A DNA stretch of 64,000 bases from DTU015 sp012837895 (GTDB lineage Bacteria > Bacillota > Sulfobacillia > Fermentithermobacillales > Fermentithermobacillaceae). A program made the position numbers and the translations under genes. Location of the stretch: the NCBI GenBank assembly GCA_050952085.1, contig JBMNKH010000004.1:496001-560000 (forward strand), written 5' to 3'. Under the pieces are notes generated by a model. The model made no database searches, was not told the DNA's origin, and saw only the letters and a list, made by a program, of their open reading frames with translations. Below are positions 52,240 to 60,690 of this stretch, piece after piece (the stretch's first letter is position 1; every line of letters starts with the position of its first letter).

Positions 52240-55200
52240 ATGGAGTTTTACAGAAGTCACATCCTAGTATGTTCAGGTACCGGGTGCCATGCATCGGGCA
52301 GCATTGTCCTCAAAGAAGCTTTGGAAGCCGAGATTGCCCGGGTCGGCCTTGATAAAGAGGTAAAAGTGGTCGAAACAGGGTGTTTTGGTTTCTGCCGTTT
52401 TGGCCCAAACATGATGGTGTATCCTGAAGGTGTTTTCTACTGCCAGGTGCACGAAGAGGATGTCCCCGAGCTTGTCGAGGAGCACCTGGTTAAAGGGCGG
52501 GTCCTTGAGAGGCTGCTTTACAGGGAACCTGAAACTGAGGCAGCAATAGTTGACTTTGAAGAGATACCGTTTTTCAGCAAGCAAACCAGGGTAGTGCTGG
52601 AAAACTGTGGAATAATCAACCCTGAATCAATCAATGAGTACATTGCGCGGAACGGATATTTCGGCCTTGCCAAAGCCTTGCAGATGAAACCGGAAGAAGT
52701 GCTCGATGTTGTTAAGAAATCCGGGCTCAGAGGCCGTGGCGGCGCAGGGTTTCCCACCGGCCTTAAGTGGGAATTTGCAGCCAAAGCTAAGGGTTCCCCC
52801 AAGTACGTCGTGTGTAATGCTGACGAAGGGGACCCGGGAGCTTTCATGGACAGGTCGACAATCGAAGGTGACCCGCACAAACTATTGGAAGGAATGACCA
52901 TAGCCGGTTATGCCGTGGGCGCTTCCCAAGGCTATGTTTACGTCCGCGCCGAGTACCCCCTTGCAGTTGAAAGGCTCTACAAGGCGATAGAAGATGCGCG
53001 TGCATTGGGGCTGCTTGGCAAGAACATCCTCAACTCCGGGTTCGATTTTGACATTGACGTAAGGTTGGGTGCGGGCGCTTTTGTGTGCGGCGAAGAAACT
53101 GCCCTGTTGAATTCAGTAATGGGTCAAAGGGGTGAACCCAGGCCAAGGCCTCCTTTCCCTGCCAACGAGGGGTTGTGGGGTAAGCCCACTGTCATCAACA
53201 ACGTCGAAACCTTCGCGAATGTGCCTGTCGTATTGAGGAAAGGCGCCGAGTGGCTTTCCTCTATTGGTACTGAGAAGTCAAAGGGCACCAAGGTGTTTGC
53301 CCTTGCCGGCAACATCAATAACAACGGGCTTGCAGAAGTACCCATGGGTACCACCATTGGCGAAATCGTGTTCGACATCGGCGGCGGGCTTCCTGACGGC
53401 AAGAGGTTCAAAGCGGTTCAGACCGGAGGCCCTTCAGGAGGGTGCATACCTGTTGAGTACCTCAACACGCCTGTGGATTATGAGTCACTGGCTGAGTTGG
53501 GTACCATTATGGGTTCCGGCGGATTCGTGGTCATGGACGAGGACACCTGTATGGTAGACCTGGCCAAGTTCTTCTTGGAGTTTGTCCAGTCTGAGTCATG
53601 CGGTAAGTGTGCCCCGTGCAGGATAGGAACTAAGAGGATGCTGGAAATCCTCCAGCGCATCACCCGTGGCGAAGGCAGGGAAGGGGATATTGAGCTCCTG
53701 GTGGAATTAGGCGAGTCTATCAAAGAAAGCGCGTTGTGCGGCTTAGGACAAAGCGCTCCCAACCCTGTGCTGTCCACAATCAAGTACTTCAGGGAAGAGT
53801 ACGAGATTCATATTAAGGACAAGAAATGTCCCGCTTCAGTGTGTGCGGCATTGTTTGATGCACCGTGCCAGAACACGTGTCCCGCTCATGTCGACGTTCC
53901 TATCTACGTTGACCTTATCAGGCAAGGCCGCTTCGATGAAGCTTATGAAGAAATCCTGAGAGAAAACCCGTTCCCGGTAGTGTGCGGCAGGGTCTGCCAT
54001 CACCCATGTGAATCAAGGTGCAGGAGAGCCCAGCTTGATGAGCCGGTTGCCATCAGGGAACTCAAGCGGTTTGCCTCGGATTGGGCCTTGGGCAACCGTG
54101 GCACCAAGCCCAGGCCGGCTGCCAAAGCGCCTACAGGTAAAAAGGTAGCTGTAGTGGGTGCCGGTCCTGCAGGCTTGACCGCAGCTTATTACCTTGCCTT
54201 GCAGGGACATTCGGTAACAGTGTTCGAAGCGCTTCCGGTGGCCGGAGGTATGCTGGCAGTGGGTATTCCCCAGTACAGGCTGCCTAAGGACGCTTTGAAT
54301 CAGGATATCGAGGTCATAAAGAGCCTTGGAGTGGCCATCCGCACAGGAGTCAAAGTGGGCACAGATGTGAGCTGGGAGCAGCTTACTAACGATTGCGACG
54401 CTGTGTTCGTAGCAATCGGCGCTCACAAAGACAGGGCAATGGGCATTCCAGGCGAAGCTCTTGATGGGGTAATTCCTGGGGTAGTTTTCTTGCGGGATCT
54501 CAACCTCGGGAAGAAGATAGACTTTACCGGCAAGAAAGTGGTAGTGGTAGGCGGCGGAAACGTTGCCATGGACGCTGCCCGCTCTGCAAGAAGGCTGGGT
54601 GCGGAAAAGGTAACAGTTGTCTACAGGCGCCGCCGTGAAGATATGCCTGCTGAGCCCGAGGAGATTGAGGCAGCTTCTGAAGAAGGCATCGCCATTGAAG
54701 CTATGGTTAACCCAGTGGAGCTGCTGGGTGATGGTAAGGTCGAAAAGGTCAGGTGTGTCAGGATGGTTGCAGGTGAATTCGACTCATCCGGCCGCCGCAG
54801 GACTTATCCTGCAGAAGGCAGTGAGTTCGACCTTGACTGTGACGTGTTCATTGCAGCCATAGGACAGAACCCTGAATCAGACGGGTTTGCCCGCACCGGG
54901 CTTGATATCAACAGGGACGGCACCTTTGCAGTCGACCCGAGAACTATGGCAACGGACATCCCCGGTGTGTTTGCCGCGGGTGACTGTGTGACAGGTCCGG
55001 CAACTGTGGTCGAAGCTATCGAAGGCGGCAAGAAAGCTGCTGCCGCGATTAACCAATATCTTGGAGGAACCGCTGATGTAGTGCCCAGGTCCAAGCACGC
55101 ACGGAAGCTCACTGCTCCTGTTATTGAAGAGAAGATGTCGAGAGCGGATGTAAGGTGCTTGCCTGTGGAAGACAGGGTTACCTCTTTTGTTGAAGTTGAA

Positions 55201-55269
55201 CTAGGCTATGAAGCCCGCGAGGCCCAGCGCGAAGCCGGACGATGCCTGCGGTGTGACGTGAAAGAGTAA
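52240..55269 (+). CDS. hydB: HydB (NuoF-like) fused to an NfnB/GltD-like FAD oxidoreductase
   Basis: 1009 residues, far above the usual roughly 600 of HydB. An N-terminal thioredoxin-like [2Fe-2S] domain (CSGTGCHASG; ETGCFGFCRFGP) precedes the NuoF core with the NADH/FMN site (GLRGRGGAGFPTGLKW near 163; NADEGDPGAFMDR) and the [4Fe-4S] ESCGKCAPCR near 450. Instead of the usual C-terminal two-cluster ferredoxin, KCPASVCAALFDAPCQNTCP near 528 leads into a GltD/NfnB-type domain: cysteine-rich helical part, FAD motif VVGAGPAGLTAAYYL near 635, and NAD(P) motif VVVGGGNVAMDAARSARRLG near 766 followed by VVYRRRREDMPA. This suggests a second pyridine-nucleotide site. Confidence 0.95.
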   Translation: MEFYRSHILVCSGTGCHASGSIVLKEALEAEIARVGLDKEVKVVETGCFGFCRFGPNMMVYPEGVFYCQVHEEDVPELVEEHLVKGRVLERLLYREPETEAAIVDFEEIPFFSKQTRVVLENCGIINPESINEYIARNGYFGLAKALQMKPEEVLDVVKKSGLRGRGGAGFPTGLKWEFAAKAKGSPKYVVCNADEGDPGAFMDRSTIEGDPHKLLEGMTIAGYAVGASQGYVYVRAEYPLAVERLYKAIEDARALGLLGKNILNSGFDFDIDVRLGAGAFVCGEETALLNSVMGQRGEPRPRPPFPANEGLWGKPTVINNVETFANVPVVLRKGAEWLSSIGTEKSKGTKVFALAGNINNNGLAEVPMGTTIGEIVFDIGGGLPDGKRFKAVQTGGPSGGCIPVEYLNTPVDYESLAELGTIMGSGGFVVMDEDTCMVDLAKFFLEFVQSESCGKCAPCRIGTKRMLEILQRITRGEGREGDIELLVELGESIKESALCGLGQSAPNPVLSTIKYFREEYEIHIKDKKCPASVCAALFDAPCQNTCPAHVDVPIYVDLIRQGRFDEAYEEILRENPFPVVCGRVCHHPCESRCRRAQLDEPVAIRELKRFASDWALGNRGTKPRPAAKAPTGKKVAVVGAGPAGLTAAYYLALQGHSVTVFEALPVAGGMLAVGIPQYRLPKDALNQDIEVIKSLGVAIRTGVKVGTDVSWEQLTNDCDAVFVAIGAHKDRAMGIPGEALDGVIPGVVFLRDLNLGKKIDFTGKKVVVVGGGNVAMDAARSARRLGAEKVTVVYRRRREDMPAEPEEIEAASEEGIAIEAMVNPVELLGDGKVEKVRCVRMVAGEFDSSGRRRTYPAEGSEFDLDCDVFIAAIGQNPESDGFARTGLDINRDGTFAVDPRTMATDIPGVFAAGDCVTGPATVVEAIEGGKKAAAAINQYLGGTADVVPRSKHARKLTAPVIEEKMSRADVRCLPVEDRVTSFVEVELGYEAREAQREAGRCLRCDVKE

Positions 55270-55281
55270 GGGGGGAGAGGG

Positions 55282-57093
55282 ATGGCATTGGTAACCTTGA
55301 CCATAGATGGGAAGCAAGTAACCGTTGAAGAAGGTACCATGATTATAGAAGCTGCCAGGGCAGCAGGGATCGACATCCCTTCTTTGTGCTACTTGAAAGA
55401 CATCAACGTTATAGGAAGCTGTAGGGTTTGCGTAGTCGAGGTAGAGAGAGCTAAGACGCTGCAGGCCGCCTGTGTGACGCCTGTAGCTCCAGGCATGGTG
55501 GTCCGCACCAATACCCCGGCTGTGCGTGCTTCACGCAAACTTACTGTAGAGATGATACTGTCAGATCACCCGTATGAGTGTCCCACTTGCCCAAGGAACC
55601 TCAACTGCGAACTGCAGAACTTGGCGGACCGGCTTGGGATAAGGCGTGTCAGGTTCCCCGGGGTAAAAGAAGAGGAACCGGTCGATATGTCAACCCCAGC
55701 CGTAGTCCGTGACTCCAACAAGTGCATATTGTGCAGGCGATGCGTAGCTGTATGCGAAAAAGTGCAGACTGTGAACGCCATAGGTCCTGTGGGGCGGGGT
55801 CTTGATACCACCATCGCGCCGGCCTGGGGTGAAGGTCTGGGCGCCAGCACCTGCATTATGTGCGGCCAGTGCGTACTGGTATGCCCTGTAGGAGCGCTTT
55901 ACGAGCGTGACTACACCGAAGAGGTATGGGAGGCCTTGGGTGACCCTGACAAGTTCGTGATAGTCCAGACCGCACCTGCTACCAGGGTAGCTATCGGCGA
56001 ACCTTTTGGCTTGCCCGCGGGCAGTATCAGCACCGGCAAGATGGTCAGTGCCTTGAGACAGCTTGGATTTGACAGGGTATTCGACACTGACTTTGCTGCT
56101 GACCTGACCATCATGGAAGAAGGTTCTGAACTGCTTGAGAGGTTGGCCAAAGGAGGCCCGCTGCCCCTAATCACTTCATGCAGCCCTGGGTGGATAAAGT
56201 TCATGGAAACGTTCTACCCTGAAGTTGCAGACAACGTGTCTTCCTGCAAGTCGCCGCAGCAGATGTTCGGGGCTGTTGCCAAAACCTACTATGCCAAGAA
56301 GATTGGCGTAGATCCTGCAAATATGGTAGTAGTTTCCATCATGCCTTGCACTGCCAAGAAATTCGAATGCCAGAGGCCTGAGATGAACGACTCAGGATAC
56401 CAGGATGTGGATTATGTGCTTACAGTCAGGGAACTTGCAAGGATGATCAAGCAGGCCGGTATCGACTTTGCAAACCTCCCTGAAGAGGACTACGACGATC
56501 CTCTGGGAATCTCGACAGGTGCCGGGGTTATCTTCGGTGCCACAGGCGGGGTAATGGAAGCGGCAGTGAGGACGGCATATGAGATCTACACAGGCAAGAC
56601 CCTCGACAAGATAGACTTCGAAGTTGTCAGGGGGCTTGACGGAGTCAAGGCGGCTTCAGTTGACCTCAACGGCACCACGTTGAAGATTGCTGTAGCGCAC
56701 GGTCTTTCAAATGCCAGGAAGCTGCTGGATTCGATCACATCAGGAGAATCTGAGTACCACTTCATCGAGATTATGACTTGCCCGGGTGGATGTATTGGCG
56801 GTGGCGGCCAGCCTATCCCCACTGACACAGAGATAAGGCTTGAGCGGATAGCTGCCATATATGAAGCAGATAGGAACATGCCCTTGCGCAAGTCCCATGA
56901 GAACCCGGCAGTCAAGGAACTGTACGATACGTTCCTTGGCAAGCCTCTTAGCGAGAGATCTCACCAGCTCTTGCATACCACATATACCAAACGTCCGCGC
57001 CATGGGACCATGGTATGCAAAGTCGAGCCAGAGGTTTGCGAGCTTGAAGAGGCGGCTGCTACGTCCACTGTGGCTGACGGAGACGACTCCTGA
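55282..57093 (+). CDS. hydA: [FeFe]-hydrogenase catalytic subunit HydA
   Basis: A 603-residue catalytic subunit with an N-terminal [2Fe-2S] domain (CYLKDINVIGSCRVC near 36), a His/Cys cluster motif (HPYECPTCPRNLNC), two [4Fe-4S] motifs (CILCRRCVAVC; CIMCGQCVLVCP) and the H-cluster loops TSCSPGW near 298, MPCTAKKFE near 353 and MTCPGGCIGGGGQP near 497. In the first loop serine stands where many monomeric enzymes have a second cysteine. The modular order is that of NAD-linked trimeric/tetrameric enzymes. No maturases (HydE/F/G) are encoded in the window. Confidence 0.96.
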   Translation: MALVTLTIDGKQVTVEEGTMIIEAARAAGIDIPSLCYLKDINVIGSCRVCVVEVERAKTLQAACVTPVAPGMVVRTNTPAVRASRKLTVEMILSDHPYECPTCPRNLNCELQNLADRLGIRRVRFPGVKEEEPVDMSTPAVVRDSNKCILCRRCVAVCEKVQTVNAIGPVGRGLDTTIAPAWGEGLGASTCIMCGQCVLVCPVGALYERDYTEEVWEALGDPDKFVIVQTAPATRVAIGEPFGLPAGSISTGKMVSALRQLGFDRVFDTDFAADLTIMEEGSELLERLAKGGPLPLITSCSPGWIKFMETFYPEVADNVSSCKSPQQMFGAVAKTYYAKKIGVDPANMVVVSIMPCTAKKFECQRPEMNDSGYQDVDYVLTVRELARMIKQAGIDFANLPEEDYDDPLGISTGAGVIFGATGGVMEAAVRTAYEIYTGKTLDKIDFEVVRGLDGVKAASVDLNGTTLKIAVAHGLSNARKLLDSITSGESEYHFIEIMTCPGGCIGGGGQPIPTDTEIRLERIAAIYEADRNMPLRKSHENPAVKELYDTFLGKPLSERSHQLLHTTYTKRPRHGTMVCKVEPEVCELEEAAATSTVADGDDS

Positions 57094-57115
57094 CCCCGGA
57101 TAGGGTTAGGAAACC

Positions 57116-57145
57116 AGGGCCTGGGTGAGTTCCCAGGCCCTTTTT
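57116..57145 (+). terminator. Terminator of the hydrogenase operon
   Basis: AGGGCCTGGG (57116-57125), 6-nt loop, CCCAGGCCCT (57132-57141), then TTTT. Confidence 0.92.
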
Positions 57146-57275
57146 AACTTCGCTCTTCGTTTTCCCTGCCTCGTCATGTATGCTGGATTTGGGACTTACA
57201 GACGTATATTTCAAGGGAGCGTCTACAGAATGTATAATGGGCCTGATACTGGAATCCCAGGAGGAAAAGAGTGTC

Positions 57276-58070
57276 ATGCCAGCAGTTTCGAAGAAGATAC
57301 TCAAAGAAGTGCGTAGCCTGAGACAGAAGAAGTTCCGCGACGAAAAGCAAGCTTATTTCGCCGAGGGGATTGCCATAGTGATCAGTGCCCTTGAAAACAA
57401 AGCTCCTGTGCGCTATGTGATTTACAGTCCTGAATTGCTAAAGAGCGAAGCGGCTTACAGGGCTCTCTCAGAAGTTCAAGACCGCATTCCTTGCTACGAG
57501 GCAGGCGCCCAGTCGTTTCAGTCGGTTTCAGGGCGCGATAACCCTGTGGGAATTGGCGCAGTAGTGAGCTATCACGATATATCACCTGAATCGCCCGGAC
57601 TGCTTGCTTGCAGGACATTTGTAGCCCTTGACAGTGTGAGAAGCCCTGGTAATCTCGGCACTGTTATCCGCACCGCCGATTGCCTGGGTTTTGGAGTGTT
57701 GATTTGCGGCGAGTCTACAGACCAATACCATCCTGAATGCATGAGAGCCAGCATGGGGGCGCTGTATACCGTCCCTATCGCCAGGTTTAATGCTGCAGGT
57801 GCTTTGAGGCAATGGTGCGGTAAGCACGGAGTATCCATTGTAACCACATCAAGTAAAGCCAAAGACGACATAACCCAAGTAAGCGCTTATCCCAGGCCAG
57901 TAGCGGTACTCCTGGGTTCTGAGGGTACCGGGCTGTCACATGACGTGCTGGAATCAGGCGAATTACAGGTGAGAATTCCTATGTACGGGGCATCTACTTC
58001 TTTCAATCTCGCAGTGGCCGCAGGCATCCTGATGTACGATATTGTGACCAAGCCTGAGGTGCAGGGTTAG
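57276..58070 (+). CDS. TrmH/SpoU-family RNA methyltransferase
   Basis: About 264 residues with an N-terminal SpoU substrate-binding domain (QKKFRDEKQAYFAEG) and the SPOUT knot motifs NLGTVIRTADCLGFG, LLGSEGTGLS and STSFNLAVAAGILMYD. Probably a 23S rRNA 2'-O-ribose methyltransferase; the exact target is not clear. The frame is open to 57180; the ATG at 57276 after AGGAGG begins at the conserved region and is preferred. Confidence 0.9.
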   Translation: MPAVSKKILKEVRSLRQKKFRDEKQAYFAEGIAIVISALENKAPVRYVIYSPELLKSEAAYRALSEVQDRIPCYEAGAQSFQSVSGRDNPVGIGAVVSYHDISPESPGLLACRTFVALDSVRSPGNLGTVIRTADCLGFGVLICGESTDQYHPECMRASMGALYTVPIARFNAAGALRQWCGKHGVSIVTTSSKAKDDITQVSAYPRPVAVLLGSEGTGLSHDVLESGELQVRIPMYGASTSFNLAVAAGILMYDIVTKPEVQG

Positions 58071-58178
58071 GTATGCAGCCGGAGCAGGCGGCGGCTTGCC
58101 GGGCTGCGGGAAGCAAGATAAGATGATGTCAGGTGGAAGCTGACTCCGGCCCAAATATTTGGTTATTCCGGTGAACCC

Positions 58179-58697
58179 ATGGGAGCTAATGAAAGGCGAA
58201 AGCGAATACTGGAAATCCTATCTGCCTCTGCCGAGCCTGTCAAAGGAGCGTCGCTAGCTTCACGGCTGGGAGTCACCAGGCAGGTGATAGTTCAGGATAT
58301 TGCGCTTCTCAGGGCTCGGGGAGAGCCGGTGCTGGCCACGCCCAAAGGCTATACAATATGGGACTTGCCCAGGAGCGCAGGCATAACCAAACTCATTGCA
58401 GTCAAACACGGTTTTGACCAAACCCGCGAAGAACTGCTAACCATGGTGAATGCAGGGGTTGAAGTTATTGATGTCATAGTGGAGCACCCGGTTTACGGCC
58501 AACTCACAGGCCAGCTCTCTATCTCTAGCCCTGATGATGTAGAGAGGTTCATGGAAACCATAGAAACCACACAATCGGGGCTCTTGTCTTCTCTTACAGA
58601 CGGGATCCATCTTCATACAGTCAGGGCATCTAATAGACGCCAACTTGACCGTTTAGAGAAAATACTGCAGGATAAAGGATTTCTGCTTTCAGACTGA
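58179..58697 (+). CDS. niaR: Niacin-responsive repressor NiaR
   Basis: 172 residues: an N-terminal HTH (GASLASRLGVTRQVIVQDIALLR) and a C-terminal 3H domain with the histidines of AVKHGFDQ, VEHPVYGQL and DGIHLHTVR, the nicotinate/metal site of NiaR (YrxA). A matching inverted repeat lies before the ECF niacin-transporter-like gene at 59.7 kb. Confidence 0.9.
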   Translation: MGANERRKRILEILSASAEPVKGASLASRLGVTRQVIVQDIALLRARGEPVLATPKGYTIWDLPRSAGITKLIAVKHGFDQTREELLTMVNAGVEVIDVIVEHPVYGQLTGQLSISSPDDVERFMETIETTQSGLLSSLTDGIHLHTVRASNRRQLDRLEKILQDKGFLLSD

Positions 58698-58822
58698 ACC
58701 CTTTCAGGATTGAACTTTTGGGCGTCTCCCGGAACCAACGATGACTCCTGTTATTTTCCGCGCTTTCCAGGGATCTACTAATGAAACACATGCATAAAGG
58801 TGTTACAATCCCTGAGTACAAC

Positions 58823-58945
58823 AAGGCCGAATCCCGTCGTCTAACGGCGGGTACGGGGGAACCATTATTGTAACTGGGTGAATCCGCTTAGAAAGCGGTA
58901 GGGCTGACCCTTTCACCAAACCCGCAAGCTAACCCCGGAGGCCTG
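58823..58945 (+). ncRNA. c-di-AMP (ydaO/yuaA) riboswitch
   Basis: The conserved core pieces appear in family order: AAGGCCGAATCC, GGGGGAACC, CTGGGTGAATCC, GTAGGGCTGACCCTTTC and AACCCGCAAGCTAACCCC. In this class c-di-AMP usually turns off expression of cell-wall hydrolase and osmolyte genes; a SleB-like hydrolase follows 16 bp later. The remaining part of the 264-bp gap, 58698-58822, holds only a possible TACAAT -10 at 58804. Confidence 0.9.
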
Positions 58946-58961
58946 AGAGGGGGAAAACGGA

Positions 58962-59423
58962 ATGCGTAACAGATGTGTACACGCAACACTGGCATTGGTT
59001 ATCGCAGTAAGTTTTATAGCAGCCGTTCCGGCAACAGCACTTGCATACAGTCCGTGGGACACAAGTTACACTAATGATGAGCTGATGCTTCTGGCAAGGG
59101 TTATTTACGCAGAAGCAGCCGGGGAGCCGTATACCGGCAAAGTGGCAATAGGCGCAGTGGTACTGAACAGGGTCCGGAGCCCGTTGTTCCCGGACACCGT
59201 TGCAGGTGTCATATATGAGCCGTGGCAGTTTTCCTGCGTGGGTAACTGGATGTTCAACTCTTACCCCAACGAGGAGTCGATCAGGGCTGCCAAAGACGCT
59301 TTGGCTGGATGGGACCCAACAGGAGGGGCGCTTTACTACTTCAACTACCATATCGTAACCAATCAGTGGCTGTGGTCCAAGCCGCCGGCTGGGGTAATAG
59401 GTAACCACTGGTTTACCTACTAG
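58962..59423 (+). CDS. SleB/CwlJ-type cell wall hydrolase
   Basis: 153 residues with a signal peptide (LALVIAVSFIAAVPATALAYS) and a Hydrolase_2 domain: LLARVIYAEAAGEPYTGKVA with the catalytic glutamate, VLNRVRSPLFPDTV, and GALYYFNYH. Secreted peptidoglycan lytic enzyme, under the c-di-AMP riboswitch. Confidence 0.93.
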   Translation: MRNRCVHATLALVIAVSFIAAVPATALAYSPWDTSYTNDELMLLARVIYAEAAGEPYTGKVAIGAVVLNRVRSPLFPDTVAGVIYEPWQFSCVGNWMFNSYPNEESIRAAKDALAGWDPTGGALYYFNYHIVTNQWLWSKPPAGVIGNHWFTY

Positions 59424-59531
59424 GCTGCAACCTATACAGCCGCACGCCGGTGAAGACACCACCGGGTCGAGCAACGGGTGTAGATCACCAGCGACGACAG
59501 CCCGGTAGATAGCTAAGGCTATCAGGCCTAG
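59420..59531 (+). ncRNA. Candidate structured RNA after the cell wall hydrolase
   Basis: A closing helix CTAGGC (59420-59425)/GCCTAG (59526-59531) encloses three hairpins: CCGGTG-7 nt-CACCGG (59447-59465), GGTG-TAGAT-CACC (59477-59489) and GATAGC-TAAG-GCTATC (59508-59523). ACCGGG (59461-59466) can instead pair with CCCGGT (59501-59506), excluding the first hairpin. A strong terminator starts 14 bp later. It matches no riboswitch that I can name with confidence. Confidence 0.4.
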
Positions 59532-59544
59532 GGATATGAATGAT

Positions 59545-59590
59545 AACACCGGCTTGGGAAATCTTTTCCCTAGCCGGTGTTGTTGTTGTG
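59545..59590 (+). terminator. Terminator before niaX
   Basis: AACACCGGCT and AGCCGGTGTT form the outer 10-bp stem, GGGAAA/TTCCC continues it inside, and GTTGTTGTTG follows. Confidence 0.85.
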
Positions 59591-59610
59591 GATGAGGTTC
59601 GGCTCCAGTA

Positions 59611-59654
59611 TTTACAGCTGACAAGACACCTGATATACTGTATTGTCAGGTGTC
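59611..59654 (+). promoter_or_regulatory. niaX promoter with NiaR-type operator
   Basis: TTTACA (59611-59616), a 17-bp spacer and TATACT (59634-59639). GACACCTGA (59625-59633) and TCAGGTGTC (59646-59654) form a perfect dyad over the -10, and AGGTGT/ACACCT half-sites are the type bound by NiaR, which is encoded 1 kb upstream. Confidence 0.75.
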
Positions 59655-59692
59655 CGGTACATACAGCAAACACTTGACAGGAGTTGAGACAG

Positions 59693-60244
59693 GTGAGAGC
59701 GCTCGATGTAAGAAGTATGACAATCGGTGCCCTGCTGCTGGCGCTTTCGCTCATAATCCCCATGGCCCTAGGCGGAGTACTGGGAGTGGTCATCGGGCCC
59801 TTTTCAGCTACCCTGGCTTCCCACGTACCCCTTATGGTCTCCATGTTGTTCGGCCCAGGGGTGGCAGGCATTGTGGCTTTGGGTTCTGCCATCGGCTTCT
59901 TTGTGAGACTAGGCCCGCTTATCGGGCTAAGAGCAGCTATGCATATACCTGTAGGGGTAGCCGGTGCGCTGCTCTTGAAAAAGCAAATGTCTTATCCCTT
60001 GGTTCTAGCGATTACCGGCCCAATCCACGCAGTGCTTGAAGGCCTTATTGTGCAGCCGCTTCTTATGGCCGGAAGTTCAATGCTTTACGGCAAGTCAGAA
60101 CCCTTGGCGCTGTTTTACCTTGTAGCCGGAGGCACGCTGCTTCACCACGCCATGGATGCGCTAATCGCACTGTTTTCATGGAGGGTCATCCGGTTCTTTC
60201 AAAACGGGGTAAAGAGCAAGAAGGTCACTACTTCTGCGGACTAA
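59693..60244 (+). CDS. niaX: ECF transporter S component, probable niacin transporter NiaX
   Basis: About 183 residues with five or six helices. TIGALLLALSLIIPMALGG and ATLASHVPLMVSMLFGPGVAG resemble niacin-specific S components, and the NiaR-type operator supports niacin as substrate. EcfA/T must be encoded elsewhere. GTG 59693 lies 10 bp after CAGGAG; TTG 59684 is too close to it. Confidence 0.8.
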   Translation: MRALDVRSMTIGALLLALSLIIPMALGGVLGVVIGPFSATLASHVPLMVSMLFGPGVAGIVALGSAIGFFVRLGPLIGLRAAMHIPVGVAGALLLKKQMSYPLVLAITGPIHAVLEGLIVQPLLMAGSSMLYGKSEPLALFYLVAGGTLLHHAMDALIALFSWRVIRFFQNGVKSKKVTTSAD

Positions 60245-60257
60245 GAACCCGGATAAA

Positions 60258-60290
60258 TGAAAAAAGGCCAGAACCATTCCTTCTGGCCTT
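60258..60290 (-). terminator. Bidirectional terminator between niaX and fmdB
   Basis: AAGGCCAGAA (60264-60273), 7-nt loop, TTCTGGCCTT (60281-60290). On the minus strand it is followed by a run of six T, best for fmdB; on the plus strand by CTGTTA. Confidence 0.8.
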
Positions 60291-60353
60291 CTGTTAGAAT
60301 CCCTTAGAATCCGCGCCGTTTACCGTGCCGGTTAAACGATCCCAAAGGCTTCT

Positions 60354-60578
60354 TTAACTGTGAGCTGCCTTATCTTCTTTTGCCCTATCTGAGTATTCGC
60401 TGGCTCTGTTGTCTGTGCAATAGAAGCCCGGACCCCTAAAAATGATCCCAATATTACGGCTTATCAATTTCTTTACAGGCCCATTACATTTAGGACAGGT
60501 CGTGAGAGGCGCATCGGTTATCTTCTGGACTTGCTCGAATCTCCCACAGTTCTCACATTTGTACTCGTATACTGGCAC
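60354..60578 (-). CDS. FmdB-family zinc ribbon protein
   Basis: 74 residues: MPVYEYKCENCG and TTCPKCNGPVKK give the four zinc-ribbon cysteines, and a third block IFRGPGFYCTD is typical of the family. Putative regulatory or RNA-binding protein of unknown target. GTG start. Confidence 0.88.
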   Translation of the reverse strand: MPVYEYKCENCGRFEQVQKITDAPLTTCPKCNGPVKKLISRNIGIIFRGPGFYCTDNRASEYSDRAKEDKAAHS

Positions 60579-60690
60579 TCTTCAAAACCCCCTTCTAAGT
60601 GAGCCCATATTACTAGATATAGTTAATCAACTCACTTATGTCAAGCAGGCATCACTGCCTGAGGTGAAGGGAACTGTTCAGCCAGGAATC

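Noticed and set aside
58076..58115. GC-rich inverted repeat (GCAGCC...GGGCTGC) between the methyltransferase and niaR
   Set aside because: No T-run and weak inner pairing; too little to call a terminator.
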